From Ligustrum vulgare (Eukaryota > Streptophyta > Magnoliopsida > Lamiales > Oleaceae), in NCBI GenBank assembly GCA_963555705.1, contig OY743190.1, positions 18,483,491 to 18,547,490 of the forward strand: a DNA stretch of 64,000 nucleotides, read 5' to 3'. Numbering within the stretch: the first letter of the stretch is position 1; each line of letters starts with the position of its first letter. The position numbers and the translations under genes are program-made. Positions 23,150 to 33,587 of the stretch are shown piece after piece. The notes beneath the pieces were generated by a model. It did no database searches and was not told the DNA's origin. It was given only the letters and a program-made list of their open reading frames with translations.

Positions 23150-23520
23150 AAATTTGGGGACTAATAAACAAGAAAATTTAAAGGTAGGGACGTTATTCGC
23201 CAAAAAAATAAAGGTAGGAACATTATTCGCAAAAAAAATAAACGTATGGACGTTTTTCCACAATAAGTGTCAAACGTATGGACGTTTTGTGCCATTACCC
23301 AAGTATGAATGAGCTGCTTTTTTTTTGGACGAAAATATCCTTAACATTTACTGTTCAATTTGAAGTTAACGGTGAAATGGGGTTAAAATTGACAGAAATG
23401 ATGTCTTCTACCAAAAATTGTAAAGGTTGGGATGTTTAGCGTCAAAAATCAAAACGTTGGGACGTTTTGCACAATACATGTCAAACGTTGGGACGTTTTG
23501 TGCTATTAACCCTTCAGAAT
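23150..23520 (+). repeat. Irregular repeats of a 'gggacgtttt' motif
   Basis: Variants of 'aaaggtagggacgttattcg', 'aaacgtatggacgtttt' and 'aaacgttgggacgttttg' occur at least seven times with loose spacing. The phrase ending 'gacgttttgtgccatta' occurs twice (near 23281 and 23490). This looks like the edge of a decayed transposon. Confidence 0.6.
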
Positions 23521-24110
23521 TTGCAAAATGATACTCAGATATTAACGTATTTTTCATGCAACGTAATTCCAATTTTCATGTTTTATCCAAAGTCATAAAA
23601 TAGGAAAAGAATATAAGAATCAAATAAATTTAAAAATTAGATAAATAAAATTAATTATTTTAGTGAAGTATTGTTATGGAGAACGTACAAAATAATAATA
23701 AAAAAAAAAAACTAATTATTTGTTCTTTCAATTTTTTTAGTAACACAATAATTTAAATAATTTCAAACACCTTTACCTACTCGAAGGTTATAGCAGGTTC
23801 GGAATAGTTGATGAGGATTTGTACTGGTATACTGTTATTAATTTTAAACACTAACGGAAATTTTTTTAATTTGATATATCAATTGTCTGATTCTATTTTG
23901 CCACTTTCTTATATTGAGTGTGAATATATTAGCCGAAGCAATTGGAATTCAGGTATGGAAACTATCTATTGTCATCTAAAGTAAAATTCAAAAAATCATA
24001 TCAGTGCATAATAAGCAAGAAATTACCAGAATAGGTCTGCGATAGTGTGCTCTAGCTACTTATAACAGAACTTTTTAGTAATTTCCTCATTCATTTCTTG
24101 TAGAATATAA

Positions 24111-24290
24111 TATTGGTAACTTGAATAATCTATCGATCGGAGGGGAGGGCGTATGACTATCTCAACTTTTTCAATCTGATATGTTTTTGTGTAGATGCTA
24201 ATATTGTAACCCGACTAATCTATTGAGGAGAGGGGAGGGCGTATGACTATCCCAACTTACTTCAATCTGATGTGTTTCGTTTAGATGCCG
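24111..24290 (+). repeat. 90-bp tandem duplication
   Basis: Two units share 'ggggagggcgtatgactat' (near 24142 and 24232) and 'caatctgat.tgttt', with exact 90-bp spacing and several mismatches. No protein is encoded. It is a simple local duplication. Confidence 0.8.
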
Positions 24291-25244
24291 ACTCTTCCTG
24301 TATGTTGATTATGTACATATTTCTATGCCAATAATTAGGTTTCATTGGGAACTAAAATGATGGCACATTCCTTGCAAATACTAATTGGAATATTGAAAGG
24401 CATTTTATTGGTGGTTGGAAAATATAAATATTTATAAAATACAAAATAAGCATCCTAGGCTTCTGATATATGATAATCTGTTTCAAAGTGTTTCCTATAG
24501 TTGTCGATTTTTAATTTTTGTACTGTATATGCTAACATGAAAATCTGTTGGAGCTCTAGGTAAGATATATTTTATATACTTATAGCACCACTTTGGATGG
24601 AAACTACGTTGGTAAATTGATCATATTACTCTCATAACTATATAGTTATTACAGTATATACGTTGCAATTAAATAGAAGGGAAGATCTGCCAATTCCTCA
24701 TCATACATGTGTAAATATGACACTACTAAGCGCATTGGAAACATACTGAAAATTCCAATAAAAATGTTTGTTTTTTAAGTACAATATAGATTGAGTAACA
24801 TAGAAATTAATCTAAATTAACAGGAACTAAATGGCAGAATTTGAATACAGCAATTTATTTATAATTAACATATTCAAAAATTGTTTATTTCAATAAAAAA
24901 AATCAATTTAAAAAAACGTATTTAATATAGAAGAATTATAATATAACAACTTGTTTATAATTAATAACACACATTTAAAAGTCCATGTTCAACTTCTTAA
25001 AAAAAAAAAAGTAAATATAAGAGTAATGTAGCATTATCTTTGACTAAAGTAAGTTCCAGTTACTAAATTAAACATATATGTTTAACTTGAAAAAAAAAAA
25101 AAAAAAGTGAATATCAAATAGCCGATGGGAACATAAATAACAATAATTGAAGCAAATAGTAGCAAACGCTTATAAGCACATTGATGTCCTCCAAAAGAAA
25201 TCAACAAAGGCTACGAAAAGTAGTACGAAAACAAACAATAATAC

Positions 25245-27013
25245 TTGAAACAGTTTATGACATGGTCTTCAATCACTTTCTTCCTTAATAATCCTTTGAA
25301 CTTTATTAGTGGACATCTTAGTCCAAAATGCACCTATATTCTCATCGACCTCGATAACATCTTCGTTGGGATATTCATTCCCCCTCTTCGAAAGAGTTTT
25401 GACTGGAGTGCTAATTTCATCGTTGGATGTTATCTCCTAAGAATGCAATAATTAAGATACAAAAATTATAATAAATTGTAAAACAGATTTCAAAAGAGAT
25501 AATCAATGTTTGATAATCAATAAATATATAAAGATGTCTGATAGCTTGGATGTGGAGACTACAGTCTTATCCGCTTCATTATCAAAATTTGAGACCAAGT
25601 TCTTCTCAATGCTTTCATTTATATGGTACTTCTCAACCAACTTAGGGTCATTAGAAAGTTTCACAACCGTAAATACATTATCCTAGCCGTTAAGATTTAT
25701 ATCATTAATCTGAATTCTAAATATAGTTTTCTTCCCAGCCAAATCCTCTATCTCATCTGGAATTTCATTTTCACCAGTATCCTGTATTACAATTGTAATT
25801 AAAAAACTGAAATCCATCATACAAATTGATAAATACATATTTTTATGCCGGAAAGTGTAAAAAAAATACCTCTCTTGCAACCCTTTCCCGAATATCTCTT
25901 ATTGTCTTCCCAAGAAACAATAAGCTATAACCCAATTTGGCATTGAAAACAAACAAATAAGAAATTGTCTTGATGCACATACCTCGGTGCATTCTAAAAG
26001 CTGCCTTATGGTCTTCACTTCAATAATTTCGCTTTCCAACTCATCGGAAACAGAGTAAACCGATGATGATGAAATCTGACTAATTCACTGGGAGCTACAT
26101 TAATGGCCACTTAACAACCTAAAAGTTTTTTTTATTTACAGATTGAAATTAGTTAAAATTAATTCTAAATATGTGTCTAAAAAAATTTATCCAATCAATT
26201 AAACAATACATACTTATTTCGAAACTTTTCAACTTCGGGAATAGGAGATTTAACCATGACCTTCGTGACATAGTAGGCATTGGTGAGTCCCACCCCTTAC
26301 GCTAAACAACAAAGAAAATTAAGGCAATTGAGAGGAATATGTATTATAGATACTAAAATAATTGATACGTTAAAGTACCACTATAGTTTCTAATACGACA
26401 CATTTGCATGAGAACAATAACTGGCTCGATATTCACAATTTCAAGGACTTTGAAGATCAAATCAGCGTAATCTCCCCCACAAAGTACATGGCATTCGAAT
26501 TTTCCTATGACAATACACTCGTTATAGAGTCACGAAGATAAAAAAAAAATTAATTAAAACAAATGCAAACCAAAAACACTTGAAGAAAAATATGAGGAAA
26601 ATATATGACTGTACTCAAGATCCTCGATGACAAAATCTATTGACTTGGATGCATCCAATATCTTCGGTTGCATTCTACTGGTATCCTTCTCAATGACCTC
26701 CCCAATCACATCTTAGATTACAAATAAAAAATTTAATGTGATAAACAAATCTCAATAAACTCGTAGAACAATTAACACTTGAAGATAAAACCAACGGATG
26801 TAAAATTATGAAAAAAGGTTTGGAAGAAGGAAAAAAACCGATCAAAGTTGCATCATCAATTTTCTCCCTACTCAGTATTTCTGGAAAAGGCCTAAACACG
26901 TATAATGCACTCGAAAATGACTCATCCTCGACCTCCACAACAAGAGTAGTCCTCATGAAATTCAACAAGAATCTATGGGGTGGTACTTTGTATTTCATCT
27001 TGTTCTCATCAAC
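25245..27013 (-). pseudogene. Replication protein A 70-kDa subunit-like pseudogene (multi-exon)
   Basis: Minus-strand exons with plausible splice sites read as an RPA1-like single-stranded DNA binding protein. Exon 27013-26839: KVPPHRFLLNFMRTTLVVEV and YVFRPFPEIL. Exon 26711-26615: DVIGEVIEKDTSRMQPKILD and IDFVIEDLE, with the split Asp codon restored by splicing. Exon 26504-26379: CTLWG, one extra G shifting the frame, then DYAD and EPVIVLMQMCRI. Exon 26295-26214: VGLTNAYYVTKVMVKSPIPE. Exon 26094-25983 and later pieces follow down to 25245, including EDLAGKKTIFRIQIND with a stop after DINLNG. RPA-like genes occur in autonomous plant Helitrons and in host genomes. Upstream exons are missing where a Helitron abuts at 27043. 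Confidence 0.7.
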
Positions 27014-27042
27014 CTAGAAATTCTTTTATGTTATAAACCTTA

Positions 27043-28961
27043 CTAGTATTACACCCGTGCGTTGCACGGAAGAACAATATAAAATGATTTTACAATAAAT
27101 ATCATTACAAAATAGGAAAAAAATTGAATACATAATTTGCTTTGATTAATGATACAGACTATCAACGAATGCTCAAAATAAAAATAAATTACAATTCTCA
27201 GTAATTTTGGAACACCTCTTTAAATAATACATTATTTGTACATTTTGTAGTTCCCCACTCCCGTTTGATACACGAAAGTTTCTATAGACAAAACATATTT
27301 AAAAAATTACTCAAATTTAAATTAAATAATGCAATTTTTCATATATACGTTGTATAGAATAAATAAAAAATTTAGTTCAAATATTTTTGACTAACGTGAA
27401 TAGGAGTAATAGCCCTCAAAATATTATAATTTACATAAAATAAAGTAATTGTAGCAAATTAAATATATTTGGTCCTATATATAAATAAATATAACAAATT
27501 AAGTAATATTGACGATGCACGAAAGTGAAAATCAACTTCAAGATTTATTGTGTACGAACGTGGAATTCAACCCAAGAGATTCTTCGCATGATTAATAATT
27601 TTTAATTTTTAAATGCGATGCATTTAATTGAACATAATTAAAAGCATATTTAGTTACATATCAAAAAAAAAATTATTAATGAAAAGATAAATAAAATATA
27701 TATAGCGAGTCTTTTTGTCTATATATGTTAATAAAATTAAGAAATAAAGTTTCACCATTTTTTACGACATATAATTATTTTTTTAATATTTTAATAAAAT
27801 TGTAAACCGTTGAATTGTTTTATCATCTTTAAAGGAAAACATGCCAAGAATTAAGTGTTCTAGATATTGTACCGTGAACATATCAATTCCATTTCCGGAA
27901 TTAACGTTCAATAAATGAATTTTTCTTTTTTAAATAAACTTTTGAATTGTAAAATTAGGCTAATACATGAAATGTGCAAAACTCAACTTACATATTCTCC
28001 TTAAGATCGATGTTTTTCTTTTCATATATTATTTTTATCACATTCTTCCCAAAAAGATGTGTAAGATAGATTTTTTTTGTATAATTTGATTTTTTAAGCA
28101 TTAAGTATTAATTTTAAGTGTTTTTCTAAAAAAAATAATCAATAATTTTAATAAATTGTTACATTAATTAGATTCTTTTTTCTTCATACTGATAATTTCT
28201 TTATTCATATTGTTACATTATTATTTTAATAAAAATTACTGATCGATCAATTGTTTAATAGAAATTATATGAACTAATTGTTAAAATCTGTTATATATTT
28301 TTGCATATTTTAGATATCTAAATTTATAATGAAAAATAGAAAAATGATCAGAATCAATGAATAAATAAAAATAATGTGAAAATGATGAATGAATTGAAAT
28401 CTTAAGTTTGTAAGATTTGCCTTAAAAATTCGTATATTTATTATTTATTTTAATTTGATGAGAAAAAATCAGAACAAAAATTAATCATCTATGACTAAAA
28501 TGAATTTGGTTAACTAATAATAGATAATATTATAGGACTTAAATGATATGATATAATTTAAAATGAATTAGATATTAATAAAAAAATATAAAATAAAAAT
28601 TTACATTTAATTTTTTATATGATTTTACAAAAAATGTATTTACAATTTACCCTCACTTATTAGATTGCATTAAATTTCTCACTGTGATCCTTAATTTGAC
28701 ACTCATATTACATATTTTTTATTTCAAAATAATACAATAATTATTAAAAAAATAATAATAAAATAGAAAAAAATAACATTTTAATTTATTAATAACATAG
28801 CACGGATGTCAATGCAATTAATGACATATGTAAAATAATGATTACCAAAATATTTAATATACTATTTTTTAGCAAAAAACTCCCAAATTTAGAATGTTTT
28901 TTTAGCGGGAAACTATGTGTGTATTTAGGTGACGGCTATTCTACTTTTATATATATTAAGA
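27043..28961 (-). mobile_element. Non-autonomous Helitron, about 1.9 kb
   Basis: On the minus strand it starts TCTTAATATATATAAAAG (28961) and ends in CTAG at 27043 followed by T. A hairpin CCGTGCaacGCACGG lies about 10 bases before the end. TC start, 3' hairpin, CTRR end and insertion between A and T are Helitron hallmarks. It encodes nothing recognisable. The same family recurs at 55015-56929, with truncated copies at 54617 and 56990. The exact 5' base is uncertain because 'attaag' repeats there. Confidence 0.75.
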
Positions 28962-30474
28962 TTAAGATTAAGATTCTTTTGTATCTTGTCCGTGAAAAAC
29001 TTGATTAAATTCTTTTTTATTAGAGCATGCATTGGAGTTCCCTATGTAACATGGAAGCATGTAGATCAAGTTATGCTATAAATAGATTTTCTTGTATTTT
29101 AGCTAGCATACAATAAAAGAGAATACATATCTACAATCAGCAACTATATTCTATAAAAATTTCAACTCACTTGTAATAACAGTTTTTACTTAAGAATAGG
29201 CCTTTTCACACGGATTTTGATAGTTTTTCCTCCCTTTTCGACTAGGTTTCCTCAACACCTACTTAAGGAACATGTTAAGCACGAATTTGGGACCTTTTGC
29301 GCATCCTCTCAACAAGAATTATAGAACATTTTAACATCAAATTTTGGGAGAAAAAAGCAAGTCAAAGGCTTGGGAATTGAAGATCAACAAAGGGGAATTG
29401 ATTCTTGGTTCAAGACTTCCTTTTTTTCTTGTTAATTTGATAAAGTCAACATGTTTACATATTATTTTTTACTTCATTTTTAATTCAATTGTGATGAACA
29501 ACTAAACTCTTAATTGGGACAAGCGATATAGCCTAGTCAATTACTATTAATTTCATAATTCATGTTTTGAGTATATGTTGAATGTGTTGATTTTATTTTG
29601 AATTTAATACTTGAATTGATTGGCCACTAGTTCAAGATTTTGTGGGTTATTTTCATAATCCGAGAGATGAGTTATCAATCCAGATCATGAAATAAAATTT
29701 GGATATTGAATAAAAGGTAGAGATACAATTTTGTTATTATTGTGATCATTATTTGAATTCTTATATTTCATGCACCTAGTTAAGAAATAATGCAAACCCT
29801 CCATAGAGATATGTGGTTCACTCAGGTAGAATTGATTTAATCTAAAAAGAGGAATTTCAATATACATTCTTGAATTTGATTGAACACATTTATACGAATA
29901 AAACTTGACGAATAGAATTAGAAATATTAGCTATGGTGAAATCGTGCGTCCTAACACTTTTACAATCATTTTAGCAAAATAACTATTTTCACGTTTTATT
30001 TCTTTTTATTGCATTAAATTAGTATAATTACTTATTTTAAATTTTGGATCAAAATTCATATTTCGACTGTTCAAATAAAGTTTAAAGTTAACACATTTCG
30101 ATACTCAATTGCAATCCTCGTGAGAACGATAATTCAGACTCTTAGGTTCACTTTATTACTTGTCACGATACGTACACTTACATCATACAATATACCCATT
30201 TTGGGCATAAAGTGTTTCACTTTCATATTGTACTTATTTTGAAGGTGCCTTACATATTGGAGAGATAATGTAACACAATAGTCCCTTAAGTCGAAACATG
30301 GATATTTATATAATGCGTGGACTTGAAATAGTGGAGGAGAATGTGGTGTATTTTTTAACCTATTAGTGACAGGCGAGGCACTTACGTGAAGGAGAACTTG
30401 TTGAGTAGATGTTGCCTTTTGCTAAGCTGATTGTTGAGTAGGCGAGGTCCCTAGGTGAAGGGTGAGACTATTGA
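28962..30474. other. No gene recognised; decayed repeat material
   Basis: AT-rich sequence with no protein match. Positions 30060-30185 match the right edge of the window in inverted orientation, so at least part of this is the end of a larger transposon. The segment 30350-30470 ('gtgacaggcgaggcac', 'gtaggcgaggtccctaggtg') contains a short imperfect repeat next to the Cassandra array. Confidence 0.5.
30060..30185 (+). repeat. Terminal segment of an unclassified repeat (also at 63850-64000)
   Basis: The order 'taacacatttcg', 'gcaatcctcgtgag', 'acgataattc', 'actttattacttgtcacga', 'gtacactt' reappears in reverse complement at 63890-64000. The two copies therefore bound members of one repeat family in opposite orientations. 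A similar phrase occurs at LTR or internal junctions of some plant retrotransposons, but I cannot place it firmly. Confidence 0.6.
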
Positions 30475-30752
30475 TGTAACGACCCAGGTCCCACTTCACG
30501 GGCTGTCCCTGGCCATTAGATGACGGCGTACTGTCCCCACTGTACCAACACGATTCTTTTCAGCATGTTTTGTCCTCACTCGCACGTCCCCCGAGAAAAC
30601 TTCTCATGAGATCACCCATCCTAGAATTACTCCAAGCCAAGCACGCTTAACTGTGGAGCTTCTAACAATGAACTTCCGGAAAAGAAGGTGCACCTTGTTG
30701 GTATGAGTAGTATCTATCAAATCTTTTAAACTTTCTTAGTCGAAGTATTACA
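30475..30752 (-). repeat. Cassandra LTR A
   Basis: It runs TGTAACGACC to TATTACA (plus strand). The 5S-like part is about 30597-30717. Box A (AGTTAAGCGTGCTT on the minus strand) is intact, while the box C region reads GATGGGTGATCTCATGAGA, with two changes. The preceding 5 bases (attga) do not match the far end of the array. Confidence 0.9.
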
Positions 30753-30885
30753 ATCACCCATGTTAGACTCGCGACATTCTTGTAGCACTTAATCCATGTG
30801 AGAATAAGTTGCCAGGCGTAGGGATTCTAGAGGTGGCTCCAGCACTATGGCATAGCACTTAGTTCCCAATTTCCGACTGGAGGCC

Positions 30886-30898
30886 GGCTCTGATACCA
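30886..30898 (-). other. Cassandra primer binding site (first internal domain)
   Basis: GGCTCTGATACCA is the complement of TGGTATCAGAGCC, the initiator-Met tRNA primer site. It sits two bases before LTR B and sets the minus orientation. The internal domain 30753-30900 contains no ORF. Confidence 0.9.
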
Positions 30899-30900
30899 TT

Positions 30901-31175
30901 TGTAACGACGTGGGTCCCACTTCATGGGCTGTCCCCGGTCGTTAGATAACGGCGTACTGTCCTCACTGTACCAACACGAGTCTTTTCAGCATGCTTTGTC
31001 CTCACTCGCACGCTCCCCGAGAAAACTTCTCAGGAGGTCACCCATCCTAGAATTGCTCCAAGACAAACACGCTTAACTGTGGAGTTTCTAACGATGAACT
31101 TTCGGAAAAGAAGGTACACCTTGTTGGTATGAGTAATACCTATCAAATCTTTTAAGCTTTCTTAGTCGGGGTATT
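30901..31175 (-). repeat. Cassandra LTR B
   Basis: It begins TGTAACGACG directly after a primer site and ends GGGGTATT, lacking the final ACA. It is joined through a single T to LTR C. It has the best preserved 5S-like box C (GATGGGTGACCTCCTGAGAA). Confidence 0.9.
31023..31142 (-). ncRNA. 5S rRNA-like sequence within Cassandra LTR B
   Basis: Read on the minus strand, about 120 bases follow plant 5S rRNA: a 5' end near 31142 (an altered GGxTGCGATCATACCA), AGTTAAGCGTGtTT (box A) and GATGGGTGACCTCCTGAGAA (box C), both parts of the internal RNA polymerase III promoter. Mid-region bases differ from functional 5S, so it should not work in ribosomes. It could still drive pol III transcription, as proposed for Cassandra. 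Parallel copies lie at about 30597-30717, 31298-31418 and 31723-31843. Confidence 0.8.
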
Positions 31176-31176
31176 T

Positions 31177-31453
31177 TGTAACGATCCGGGTCCCACTTAA
31201 TGGGCTGTCCCGATCGTTAGATGATGGCGTATTGTCCCCACCGTATCAACACGAGTCTTTTCAGCATGCTTTGTCCTCACTCACATGCTCCCTGAGAAAA
31301 CTTCTCAGGAGGTCACCCATCACAGAATTTCTCCAAACAAAGTACGCTTAATTGTGGAGTTTCTAATGATGGACTTCCGGAATAGAAGGTGCGCCTTGTT
31401 GGTATGAGTAGTACCTATCATTTCTTTTAAGCTTTCTTAGTCGGGGTATTACA
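31177..31453 (-). repeat. Cassandra LTR C
   Basis: It runs TGTAACGATCC to TATTACA. The 5S-like part is about 31298-31418. Box C is intact (GATGGGTGACCTCCTGAGAA), while box A has changed to AATTAAGCGTACTT. It directly abuts LTR B. Confidence 0.9.
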
Positions 31454-31587
31454 ATCACCCCTTGTCAGACTTGCAACGTCCTCATCACGCTTAACCCATA
31501 TGAGGATCTGTTGCCAGGCGTTGGGATTCTAGAGGTGTCTCCCGCCCTATGGCATAACACTTAGTTCCCGATTTTCGGCTAACGGCC

Positions 31588-31600
31588 GGCTCTGATACCA
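31588..31600 (-). other. Cassandra primer binding site (second internal domain)
   Basis: The same GGCTCTGATACCA as at 30886, two bases before LTR D. The internal domain 31454-31602 starts ATCACCCCTTG, whose complement CAAGGGGTGAT fits the short purine tract expected next to the 3' LTR. Confidence 0.9.
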
Positions 31601-31602
31601 TT

Positions 31603-31876
31603 TGTAACGACCTGGGTCCCACTTAATGGGTTATCCCGGCCATTAGATGAAGGCGTACTGTCCTCACAGTGTCAACACGAGTCTTTTCAGCGTGCTTTGT
31701 CCTCACTCGTACGCTCCCTGAAATTTTTTTCCAGGAGGTCACCCATCACAGAATTTCTCCAAGCCAAGCCTGCTTAACTGTGGAGTTTCTAATGATGGAC
31801 TTCAGCAAAAGAAGGTGCACCTTATTGGTATGAGTAGTACCTATCATTTATTTTAAACTTTCTTAGTCGGGGTATT
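31603..31876 (-). repeat. Cassandra LTR D, end slightly truncated
   Basis: It begins TGTAACGACCTGG and ends GGGGTATT without the final TACA. A 13-base copy of LTR-internal sequence (agtagtacctatc) follows immediately, which suggests rearrangement at this edge. Box C is damaged after GATGGGTGACCTCCTGG. Confidence 0.88.
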
Positions 31877-32132
31877 AGTAGTACCTATCTGTGGAGACAT
31901 TCCAAAATTTGCGCATGACAATCATGTCGTGATTTAAACTTTTTATCAAATTCAAATGAATGTCATTTCGCAGTCAACGAATTAGATATAATGGATATGT
32001 GTACATCCTACATGGTATCCAGTTGATCTAACAGCTAGTGTTCGACCAATTTACCTTATAAAAGGTGGACTTTAGCCATATATTTCATTTTTTCCATCTC
32101 TTGCAAACTGAAAAATCCTTCAAAGCATTCTT
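31877..32132 (+). other. Unassigned sequence with a TATA-like element
   Basis: 'cttataaaagg' (near 32055) followed by 'catctcttgcaaactg' resembles a plant core promoter and 5' leader. Across the TIR element it continues at 32799. A 39-codon ORF begins MASSSNKSMSLGSSSVG at 32932 and stops at 33051. No known gene is recognised. Confidence 0.3.
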
Positions 32133-32798
32133 GAGCATCTCCAATGGGACATTGTCCAAGTTTAAAAAGTTTGCCACATCACTGAAATAAACAATGTCTA
32201 CTTATTTTTTTCCTCCAAAGTACCCCATGTCGTGTTGAGTTGGCAAAAAAAAAAAAAAAGTTAGACATTGTCCAACTCCATATCCAATCCTATCTAGAAG
32301 GCATGTTAGACATGCTAACTGTACATATCCTCAAGAAATTCAAGCGAATTTTGACTGCTATTTTGGTTATTTCACCTCCATGACCGCCATTAATGCTTAC
32401 TGCCTTCTGGCCAATAAAAGGGTTTATGTCATTCAACCTATCGACCTCAACGTTAAACATACTCCTTCATTTGATGCTGAAAAACAAGGAAATCAACAAA
32501 AATAATTGCAGGAAGCAAAGGAAATATGTGTTATAGGAGGATTTGATGGTGTAGTAAAAAAAAATAGAGATTTTAAAAAAAAAAAAATAAGACCCAGATG
32601 TCAAGGAAAATGATTGGGTTTTATTTTAAACAATATAAATGCCAATTAGGCATAATAATTGGGTTGTATACATAATGTATTGAAGATTAATTTTTTTTTC
32701 CTCAATGTCTATTTATTAGACACTCATAAGATATCCAATTAATTTATGCCAAATGACACCTATTTTTTAGCTTAGACAATGTCTCATTGGAGATGCTC
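32133..32798. mobile_element. TIR DNA transposon or MITE, 666 bp
   Basis: The left end GAGCATCTCCAATGGGACAT and on to ttgtc (32133-32156) is inverted at the right end (32775-32798), 23 of 24 bases matching. No transposase is present. Target duplication is unclear: 'ctt' precedes the left end and 'tta' follows the right end, so a 2-3 bp duplication of PIF/Harbinger type is possible but not shown. Interior A tracts lie at 32246-32260 and 32572-32587. Confidence 0.8.
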
Positions 32799-33587
32799 TT
32801 AAGCAACTTATGGCAACCTGGAGCTAATTTTGGCAATAACTCTCTATTCTTTGGTAAAAAATTTTGTTTGAAACTTAATTCCTCATCTATTTTTCTTTCT
32901 TCTTTACCGAAAATTCACCAAAATCATTCAAATGGCCTCTAGTTCTAATAAATCGATGAGTCTGGGTTCATCTTCAGTTGGGGTAAATATGAAGATGACT
33001 TGTGCTGAAGCGGGATTGTCTAATATTATTCCCACTGATAGGATATGGTAGGCCATGGGGGTCCCTTTAGTAGCTGGATGATGGAAGAGACACGTCAATT
33101 AAAACATTAAATAAGGAGTAGAGAATGTACCTTCTCCAATTAAGGAGGTCAAACTTGGAAAATCTAGGAAGGTTTTTAGGGTTTTGACTATATCGATTTT
33201 TTTGTGCCAATGAAAAAGCCTACTACCTCATGCAACGATGTGTGTGGCCATTAGCAAGGCAATCTTATACGCTTGGATACAATCACATCTACATCATTTT
33301 TTAGGTACATACTGAGGCAATATCTTAGCCCCCACCCACCCAGCTTCTCCCAAACGCATGAAGTAAATCGACAGGGGTCTTTCTTCTTTAGAATGAGATT
33401 ATTCTTGGTGAGGATATGCCTTTATATTGTTGCGAACCCTAGTTGTTCTACTCACAAAAGTTGATTACTTGTAATAGTTCATCCTGTTAAAGGAATTCTG
33501 CTATTCTATGTATTTGACTTGGAATAAATAATTTTGTGTACAAAAAAATGAAAGAGATATTATCCTTGTAACATGCTCTACAAAAAC
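32799..33587 (-). other. Mostly unassigned; right part probably copia LTR end
   Basis: No gene is recognised. When the solo LTR 33588-35868 and one TSD are removed, the right part (about 33300-33587) joins 35869 onwards without a break, so it is probably the end of the copia 3' LTR. The outer LTR boundary is not visible. Confidence 0.35.

Larger units (their letters stand above)
21960..25240. other. No gene recognised; AT-rich with small repeats
   Basis: About 3.3 kb without a recognisable coding sequence, between the gypsy element and the RPA-like pseudogene. If the Helitron model is right this would be the non-coding part between its RPA and Rep-helicase genes. It contains an inverted repeat near 22678, 'acgtt..gacgtttt' repeats near 23150-23520 and a 90-bp duplication at 24111. 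Confidence 0.5.
30475..31876 (-). mobile_element. Cassandra-type TRIM array: LTR-internal-LTR-LTR-internal-LTR
   Basis: Four LTRs of about 277 bp and two internal domains of about 148 bp lie head to tail. Each LTR carries a 5S rRNA-like segment on the minus strand, the hallmark of Cassandra, a terminal-repeat retrotransposon in miniature found across vascular plants. Each internal domain ends in GGCTCTGATACCA, the complement of an initiator-Met primer site, so the elements point to the minus strand. There are no ORFs, so the proteins must come from other elements. LTRs B and C abut directly. No target duplication is visible at the outer ends. Confidence 0.9.

Noticed and set aside
30597..31843. 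Genuine 5S rRNA genes
   Set aside because: The 5S-like segments sit inside LTRs with primer sites and diverge in the middle, so they are Cassandra components, not ribosomal genes.
32932..33051. Short ORF starting MASSSNKSMSLGSSSVG
   Set aside because: It has 39 codons, no match I recognise and no support beyond a TATA-like element; too weak to call a gene.
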